Assembly (NCBI GenBank): GCA_900549725.1
Contig: URPL01000009.1
Coordinates: forward strand, 1-64,000
DNA: 64,000 nucleotides
DNA from: an uncultured Eubacteriales bacterium
GTDB lineage: Bacteria; Bacillota; Clostridia; Oscillospirales; CAG-272
Direction of reading: 5' to 3'
Each line of letters begins with the position of its first letter. Position 1 is the first letter of the stretch. Position numbers and translations under genes: made by a program. The notes beneath the pieces were generated by a model. That model did no database searches. It was given only the letters and a program-made list of their open reading frames with translations, and was not told the DNA's origin. This document shows positions 61,701 through 64,000 of this stretch, in pieces.

Positions 61701-64000
61701 GCGAAAGAATAACCGCCTGTTGACGGCGGGCACAAGCGGCATGGTCGGGCAGAATCTGCTGCGCGAGGGCGGCATGGAAAAAAGCGGCGCATGGAGCGGC
61801 GGCTCGATCTCAAGTGCTGCGCACCGCAGCGGCTATTCCTCACTGTATCTTTGCGGCAATGCCTCCGGCACGGTGCAGGCGACCCAAAGCTATACCGTGA
61901 AAGAGGGCTACGGCGGAGACTTCACCCTTTCCGCCTATGTTAAAACGGAAAATCTGAGTGATGCGCAAGACGGCGGCATCACCGTTGCCATGACCGTCGG
62001 CGGAGAAACGGTGCGTTCCGTTCCGCTGCGCCGGGATACCGCGCTGGCGCTGCAAAACGGATGGACGCGCCTGCAATGCACCGTTTCCGCCCCGGCAGGC
62101 GCAAGCATTGTCGCGCAGCTGTGCGTGGAAAAAACCGCTGCAGATGTTTATTTCGATGATGTGCAGCTGGAGCGCGGCGCAACAGCAAGCAGCTATAACT
62201 ATGTCTTTAACGGTAATTTCGATTACGGCACAGACGGGTTTGAAACAACCTGGTATTCCACCGCAGGACCGGCAGAGCAGCATGACGGAACCCTCGGCTC
62301 GGTATACTATGCGCCCGAAACCTTGGACGCATTGGTGAGAGCCACCCAAACAATCCCGATCAATGAACCCGTGGATGCAGACAGCCCCTGCACTTATCTG
62401 TTTTCCGCATGGGGAAAAGCAAAAACCTCTGTTCTTAATGCGCAGCGAACCTTCCAGGTCACCGCAGAGGTTGTTTATGCCGACGGAACATACGAATACC
62501 ACACCGTTTCATTTTATTCCGAGATAAGAGACCAATGGCAGTTTGCCTGCATTCCGGTCGTACCGAAAAAGAGCGGCACGATCGCCTCCATCAAGGTGCA
62601 CTGTTCCTTTTATCGAAACACGGGAACCGGCTGCTTTGACGATCTCGCCCTGGTGCGCGAGCCCTGCGCGACCTATCAATATGATGCAAACGGGCAGCTG
62701 ACCAAGCTGCGTCAAAGCGAAACGGCGACCAAAAGCTATACCTACAGCGGCGTCGATCTGACAAGCGCCTCCGGCGGCACGCAGGGCGATGTCAGCTATA
62801 CCTATGATGCCAATCATAATGTCACAAGCGCCGTGCGCGACGGGCTTGAAACGCAGTATACCTATGACAGCGCAGGTCGCGTTGTGCGCTCGGAGGTCTA
62901 TCCCGGCCACGGCTTTGCGACCAAAGCAACCTATACGGCGGACGGCAGCCGCCTTGCATCCTCAACGGATACGCTGTATCAGACCGTAAACTATACCTAT
63001 ACGCACAGCGCAGCAAGCTCCAAGGTCAAGGAGGAGCTCCCGGTTTCCGGCTCGCAGTATACCACCTTTATGACCTATTCGTCCGACAATCAGGGCTTTC
63101 TGCGGCAAACCTATAAAAACTCGGTCGTTTCTCTGGAAAACAGCTATTGCTTCGGCAGAGTTATCAATGTGCAGCGGCGCGGACATACCGAGGGCAGCAA
63201 TAAAAATTCAAATTCGCTGAATCTGAAGCAGAATTATTCCTTTGATTACGATTATTTCGGCAATCCTACCACCAGCAAGGCAGGCTCCTATCTGCTTTCA
63301 AGCAATGCCTATTCCGGCTATCGCACATTGGCAAGCAGCACCTACGGCAACGGTGCCGTTGTCGGCTATGAGTATGACAGCTTGGAGCGCCTTGTCGCAA
63401 AGCAGATCAGCGACGGCACCTGGAAGGAAAGCTATACCTATGCCGCAGACGGCAGCCTTGCGCAAACCACAATCACGGACAAGGCGACCGGCGCGGTGCA
63501 GAAAATCGTGCGGTATCAATATGATTCGCTGGGCAGACTGCTCCTCACGGAGGACTGCGCCGCAGACGGAACCGTGCTCTCCCGCCGCGAGGTGCAGTAT
63601 AATGCCAAGGGGCAAACGGCAAAAGAGGCATATTATGACGGCAGCATAACTCGCCAAAACGCCTATACGTATGACAACGGCGGAAAGCTGACCTCCCTTG
63701 CAATGCCAAACGGCGTTACCACAAGCTATACCTATGATTATCTGAATCGTCTGTCCGCCAAGCGATACGGTCCCGGCGGCGGAAGAATCTGCGACTATTA
63801 TTACTATCAGGCATATGAAAACCTGATGTCTCCGCTGGTGAGTGATATATCCTATCATCAGGGCAACCAGGGCGACAGAGTCACATCGTTCAAATATCGC
63901 TATGATAATGTCGGAAATATCGAGAGAGCAGAGCAATCCGATTCCGTCCGCGGCACGATCGCAAAAAGCACTTACCGCTATGACCGCTTCAATCAGCTGA
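58774..64000 (+). CDS. Giant secreted RHS/YD-repeat protein, incomplete at window end
   Basis: 1742 codons are open to the window edge. A signal peptide with an AYA site (30-32) is followed by an Ala/Glu/Pro-rich linker (about 155-270), a region resembling DNRLRE domains (about 435-620, YPVVIDPTLYLTATA), a stretch with many YxxD turns, two carbohydrate-binding-like domains (about 990-1140 and 1140-1295, NLLREGGMEKSG and NFDYGTDGFE), and RHS/YD repeats from about 1298 (YQYDANGQL, YTYDSAGRV, YEYDSLERL, YQYDSLGRL, YTYDYLNRL). The architecture is like WapA-type surface or contact-dependent proteins. The C-terminus, where a toxin or tail may sit, lies outside the window. Confidence 0.9.
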   Translation, partial: MKQHRGTLWIRILSTAMAILMAVIFLPLSAYAEEFSAREKETDTAALPREDTEPAAKAEPEAAATVLYELTGQREENTKTFRMSDGTQVLTVYPEAVHYAADGAWEPIDNTLYLSDDVYQNTAGAVAYSFSAQQALPQISAEYEGYSLRFCALPSAADAEITPAQPGEELQETKGTEEGKKADALPPEASSAEAALDTAAPEESAAEPQPTSAAQAPAQAESAETKAEQAQTEAAAEDTAPDVSAPDAAQQSPEAAPESDAEKTTLSAEEQREQALLSERLSVPCEIAVQNPSLSLSEEALEGMSAQDAAKVALQGATMDYIAQSGALEYRYTLHGNTLKESIVLPAFSERQSYAFSLFAKGLRAVLSEEGTVCFFNEAEEKLFEIPAPYLLDAGGQRSDAASYTLEQTEEDAYTLTVHIDTAWLAMEERAYPVVIDPTLYLTATAASASQIETVSYNRETEEKRINTDSILVGACGNGEYISRVAFIEPKALPAGARIVNAKLILQPIAEYAAASYPEIYICVADAASDKTEWPNSYLGEDALDYQQISLPRQSNLSLDCTPAAQAWSYGSADRISLRVYAITAPGGGPLAKNENAFQSFGGSADSWHAPVLQLSFRSTLGLEDYYTYYSEEVGRAGTMHINDYSGALTVVRPLAESADYSLCYVYCTDTPLEEKTFGATANWRGWKLNAQECITEENSYLDDNGKVIPYFLYSDADGTAHYFKKYNADIYRDEDGLGLFLASDGAGNYLMQDLQGNTKLFCGGILTKITDTNSNVTAFCYNGNSYASGSGAWYPSGKEPKLTSVVQHNNGKTPYTVATLGYDGDRLYTVTDRNGFERVLVHETSTDQYVIVDPDGNGSRYRYTGNGKVWSLYDTDSGLGRKLVYQGDTYYPCEVDTFFVSYETMQSRVFFNREKVNITLIRDSGKNLVPQDADDITQTMLFDNYGRTVSVSASDANGILLGASGASYQKNSGTSRKNNRLLTAGTSGMVGQNLLREGGMEKSGAWSGGSISSAAHRSGYSSLYLCGNASGTVQATQSYTVKEGYGGDFTLSAYVKTENLSDAQDGGITVAMTVGGETVRSVPLRRDTALALQNGWTRLQCTVSAPAGASIVAQLCVEKTAADVYFDDVQLERGATASSYNYVFNGNFDYGTDGFETTWYSTAGPAEQHDGTLGSVYYAPETLDALVRATQTIPINEPVDADSPCTYLFSAWGKAKTSVLNAQRTFQVTAEVVYADGTYEYHTVSFYSEIRDQWQFACIPVVPKKSGTIASIKVHCSFYRNTGTGCFDDLALVREPCATYQYDANGQLTKLRQSETATKSYTYSGVDLTSASGGTQGDVSYTYDANHNVTSAVRDGLETQYTYDSAGRVVRSEVYPGHGFATKATYTADGSRLASSTDTLYQTVNYTYTHSAASSKVKEELPVSGSQYTTFMTYSSDNQGFLRQTYKNSVVSLENSYCFGRVINVQRRGHTEGSNKNSNSLNLKQNYSFDYDYFGNPTTSKAGSYLLSSNAYSGYRTLASSTYGNGAVVGYEYDSLERLVAKQISDGTWKESYTYAADGSLAQTTITDKATGAVQKIVRYQYDSLGRLLLTEDCAADGTVLSRREVQYNAKGQTAKEAYYDGSITRQNAYTYDNGGKLTSLAMPNGVTTSYTYDYLNRLSAKRYGPGGGRICDYYYYQAYENLMSPLVSDISYHQGNQGDRVTSFKYRYDNVGNIERAEQSDSVRGTIAKSTYRYDRFNQL

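Overview
The window reads as chromosomal DNA of a spore-forming gut-type Clostridia (Oscillospiraceae/Ruminococcaceae-like). The reasons are the sporulation genes gpr and spoIIP, the Firmicutes gene orders yybS-gdpP-rplI-dnaB-tilS-hpt-ftsH and DUF177-rpmF / DUF512-der-plsY, and consistent TTGACA-17-TATAAT promoters and GGAGG ribosome binding sites. Base composition is close to half G+C by eye. I see no rRNA, tRNA, insertion sequence, prophage or CRISPR array. It is mostly core genome with an accessory iron/surface section towards the end.

Layout. 1-2066: membrane protein, then rplM-rpsI and a small conserved protein. 2106-14173 (minus strand): spoIIP and gpr, an ABC exporter with a YitT protein, a three-gene peptidoglycan-binding/SpoIID-like cluster, an orphan oligopeptide-binding lipoprotein, type II pantothenate kinase and glutamate dehydrogenase. 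14422-17441: a PHP phosphatase, a VanY-like protein without its zinc ligands and a divergent ThyX-like protein. 17660-21940: DUF177, rpmF, a DUF512 radical-SAM protein, der, plsY. 21982-27057 (minus): a cytoplasmic GH3 beta-glucosidase with permuted domain order, a D,D-carboxypeptidase lipoprotein and a GH30-like hydrolase in one operon. 27304-37542: yybS, gdpP, rplI, dnaB, tilS, hpt, ftsH, galE. 37622-40345: mnmA, cysK behind a long leader that encodes a short Cys-containing peptide, and an Rrf2/IscR-type regulator convergent with cysK. 40526-44207: copper ATPase, copper chaperone, pyridoxamine kinase.

44237-53497 looks like an iron-responsive regulon. Six DtxR/IdeR-type palindromes of the form GTTAGynnnrGCTAAy precede feoA-feoA-feoB, DUF2325-DUF3793-flavodoxin and a methyltransferase. 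The same stretch holds a FeoB-associated Cys-rich small membrane protein, a short Cys-rich winged-helix regulator, and a MacB/FtsX-type ABC transporter whose permease gene carries one in-frame TGA. 53610-64000 holds a YbaK-type deacylase, a beta-lactamase-fold serine hydrolase, glycyl-tRNA synthetase, a secreted CHAP/peptidoglycan-binding/SLH protein and the first 1742 codons of a giant secreted RHS/YD-repeat protein that runs off the end of the window.

Most interesting candidates: the cysK leader with its Rrf2-type operators; the DtxR-box regulon with its Cys-rich regulator and interrupted transporter; and two proteins that keep a family fold but have lost the catalytic signature (ThyX-like and VanY-like). 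All family assignments come from reading the sequence and were not confirmed by any search.
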